From contig CAMLKW010000208.1 in assembly GCA_946480605.1 (NCBI GenBank), positions 1 to 7,691 on the forward strand: a stretch of DNA of 7,691 nucleotides, in the 5' to 3' direction. Positions 6,528-7,691 of this stretch are shown here, piece by piece. Positions within the stretch are counted from its first letter, which is position 1. The number at the start of each line of letters is the position of its first letter. Source of the stretch: an uncultured Roseateles sp. GTDB lineage: Bacteria > Pseudomonadota > Gammaproteobacteria > Burkholderiales > Burkholderiaceae. The notes beneath the pieces are model-generated. The model made no database searches and was not told the origin of the DNA. It worked only from the letters and a program-made list of their open reading frames with translations. The position numbers were made by a program, and so were the translations under genes.

Positions 6528-6547
6528 GTTCGTTGCGATGAACGAAC
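6528..6547. promoter_or_regulatory. Perfect 7-bp inverted repeat upstream of fimT
   Basis: GTTCGTT (6528-6534) and AACGAAC (6541-6547) are exact reverse complements around a 6-base centre, GCGATG. As RNA this gives a 7-bp hairpin that ends 13 bases before the ATG and just upstream of the Shine-Dalgarno. As DNA it could be an operator for a dimeric regulator. No T-run follows it in the direction of transcription. Confidence 0.45.
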
Positions 6548-6574
6548 TCTAGAAAGCGGACTCGGCCCCGTCTT

Positions 6575-6643
6575 TCCCTCCAAAGGCGGGACGACGGGGG
6601 AGGGCCGGTCATCCCTCCCCCGGCCCCCCCCCTCCAAAGGGGG
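6575..6643. repeat. GC-rich intergenic palindromic repeat (REP-like)
   Basis: Three hairpins sit side by side in the nrdR-fimT spacer. CCCTCCAAAGG occurs at 6576-6586 and again at 6630-6640, each the left part of a small palindrome (TCCCTCC-AAA-GGCGGGA at 6575-6591; CCCCC-TCCAAA-GGGGG at 6628-6643). Between them GGGGGAGGG (6596-6604) pairs perfectly with CCCTCCCCC (6613-6621) across an 8-base loop; C6595 and G6622 add one pair. A run of nine C's covers 6624-6632. It looks like a dispersed intergenic element, and could slow transcription after nrdR, but lacks the T-run of an intrinsic terminator on either strand. Confidence 0.6.
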
Positions 6644-6659
6644 ATAGGGTTGCCCCGGA

Positions 6660-7103
6660 TCAGATCTCGCGGATCAGTTGGCGGAACTCGTCCACGTCCT
6701 CGAAGCTGCGGTACACAGACGCGAAGCGCACGTAGGCAACCTTGTCGATGCGCTTGAGTTCACGCATGACCAGCTCTCCCAAGCGGGTGGATGCGATCTC
6801 GCGTGCACCGCTGGCCAGCAGTTTCTCCTCGATGCGGTTCAGCGCCGCATCGATCTGCTCCACGCTGACCGGCCGCTTGCGCAGCGCCAGTTGCATGGAA
6901 GCGCGCAGCTTGGCGGAGTCGAAATCGGCGCGCCGCCCGTCCTTCTTGACGACCGAAGGCAGGGCGATGTCGGCCCGCTCGTAGGTCGTGAAGCGCTTGT
7001 CGCAGGACAGGCAGCGGCGCCGGCGCCGGACAACGTCGCCCTCGTCCGATTCGCGGGTCTCGGCGACCTGGGTTTCGGTGTGAGAGCAGAACGGGCAGCG
7101 CAT
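6660..7103 (-). CDS. nrdR: Transcriptional repressor NrdR
   Basis: This 147-residue protein matches NrdR in length and layout. The N-terminal zinc ribbon has C3 and C6 (MRCPFC) and C31 and C34 ([17 protein letters not shown]). The ATP-cone domain follows from about 49 to 139 ([22 protein letters not shown] through [18 protein letters not shown]). NrdR senses ATP/dATP and represses ribonucleotide reductase genes by binding paired NrdR boxes. No nrd gene or obvious NrdR box lies in this window. ATG at 7103 starts 9 bp after the glyA stop with no good Shine-Dalgarno, so it is probably translated from the glyA transcript. The glyA-nrdR pair is a common arrangement in betaproteobacteria (from memory). 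Confidence 0.97.
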   Translation of the reverse strand: MRCPFCSHTETQVAETRESDEGDVVRRRRRCLSCDKRFTTYERADIALPSVVKKDGRRADFDSAKLRASMQLALRKRPVSVEQIDAALNRIEEKLLASGAREIASTRLGELVMRELKRIDKVAYVRFASVYRSFEDVDEFRQLIREI

Positions 7104-7112
7104 TGGGTGGGC

Positions 7113-7691
7113 TTAGCCGCGATAGACCGGGAAGGCCGCCGTCAGCGCCGCGACCTTCTCGCGCACGGCGGCCAGGTTGGCCTCGTCGTGCGGCTTGTCC
7201 AGCACGTCGGCGATCAGATGGGCCGTGGCGCGCACCTGTTCTTCCTTAAAGCCACGCGTCGTCATGGCCGGCGTGCCCAGGCGGATGCCGCTGGTGACCA
7301 TGGGCTTCTGCGGGTCGTTGGGGATGCCGTTCTTGTTGCAGGTCATGTGAGCAGCGCCCAGGATGGCCTCGGCTTCCTTGCCGGTCAGGTTCTTGGGACG
7401 CAGGTCCACCAGCATGACGTGGCTTTCCGTGCCGCCGGAGACGATGCGCAGGCCGCGCTCGATCAGCGTCTCGGCCAGCACCTTGGCGTTCTTGACGACC
7501 TGCTGCTGGTAGGCCTTGAATTCGGGCGACAGCGCTTCCTTGAAGGCCACGGCCTTGCCGGCGATGACGTGCATCAGCGGGCCGCCCTGGATGCCGGGGA
7601 AGATGGCCGAGTTGATCTTCTTGGCGATCGCCTCGTCGTTCGTCAGGATGATGCCGCCGCGCGGGCCGCGCAGGCTCTTGTGCGTGGTGGA
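7113..7691 (-). CDS. glyA: Serine hydroxymethyltransferase, C-terminal part (partial)
   Basis: The gene enters from the right edge; 192 residues are visible, ending with a TAA stop. The enzyme is a cytoplasmic PLP enzyme that interconverts serine and glycine with tetrahydrofolate, supplying one-carbon units. The visible part begins at the PLP-lysine motif [13 protein letters not shown], where the fifth residue is the Schiff-base lysine. It continues with [46 protein letters not shown] and [15 protein letters not shown], all standard GlyA landmarks in order. The reading frame is open to position 7691; a start at the internal Met (7574) would be wrong because the catalytic lysine lies upstream of it. 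Nothing unusual is seen. Confidence 0.97.
   Translation of the reverse strand, partial: STTHKSLRGPRGGIILTNDEAIAKKINSAIFPGIQGGPLMHVIAGKAVAFKEALSPEFKAYQQQVVKNAKVLAETLIERGLRIVSGGTESHVMLVDLRPKNLTGKEAEAILGAAHMTCNKNGIPNDPQKPMVTSGIRLGTPAMTTRGFKEEQVRATAHLIADVLDKPHDEANLAAVREKVAALTAAFPVYRG

Noticed and set aside
6575..6643. Intrinsic terminator after nrdR
   Set aside because: The hairpins are strong but no T-run follows on the minus strand, so only a repeat or pause site can be claimed.
6515..6659. Sigma-70 or sigma-54 promoter for the pilin operon
   Set aside because: I found no convincing -35/-10 pair with correct spacing and no TGGC-N-TTGC pattern in the spacer. A promoter may exist but cannot be shown by eye.
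1..7691. tRNA, rRNA, CRISPR array, insertion sequence or phage attachment site
   Set aside because: No cloverleaf, regularly spaced repeats, transposase fragment or target duplication was seen; genes fill nearly all of the window.

Overview
The window is high-GC bacterial chromosome. All ten recognisable genes lie on the minus strand, so transcription runs from high to low coordinates. The gene content (glyA–nrdR at one end, ribD–ribB at the other, a type IV minor-pilin block between) and protein features such as RibD and the PilE C-terminus point to a betaproteobacterium, most likely order Burkholderiales (the Roseateles/Rubrivivax/Leptothrix side). That placement is inferred from gene order and protein style, not from a search.

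Layout in transcription order: the C-terminal part of glyA (7113-7691, cut by the window edge); nrdR (6660-7103); a 145-bp spacer with a GC-rich repeat and a hairpin; then six prepilin genes: fimT/gspH-like 1 (5963-6514), pilE-like (5405-5863), fimT/gspH-like 2 (4821-5402), pilW (4093-4827), pilX (2801-4096) and a long pilV (1433-2797); then ribD (392-1423) and the N-terminal part of ribB or ribBA (1-367, cut by the window edge). From the second fimT-like gene to ribB, genes overlap or are 2 to 24 bp apart, which suggests one operon with translational coupling. No gap exceeds 150 bp.

Function: five of the six pilus genes encode class III (type IV pilin-like) leader peptides with a Gly before the cleavage site and Glu at +5. 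The sixth (PilX) has the expected Glu-less variant. Together they should form the minor-pilin priming and tip complex of a type IV pilus, matured by PilD, which is not in the window. Minor pilins of this kind support pilus assembly, adhesion, twitching and DNA uptake. Flanking genes are housekeeping: serine hydroxymethyltransferase, the repressor of ribonucleotide reductase, and riboflavin biosynthesis.

I do not see an entirely new system. The parts most worth a second look are the make-up of the pilin block (two FimT-like proteins, no PilY1, very large PilX and PilV with uncharacterised extensions, many cysteines, lower GC in the middle genes), a perfect 7-bp inverted repeat just upstream of the first pilin gene, a short RibD reductase domain, and the lack of ribE between ribD and ribB.
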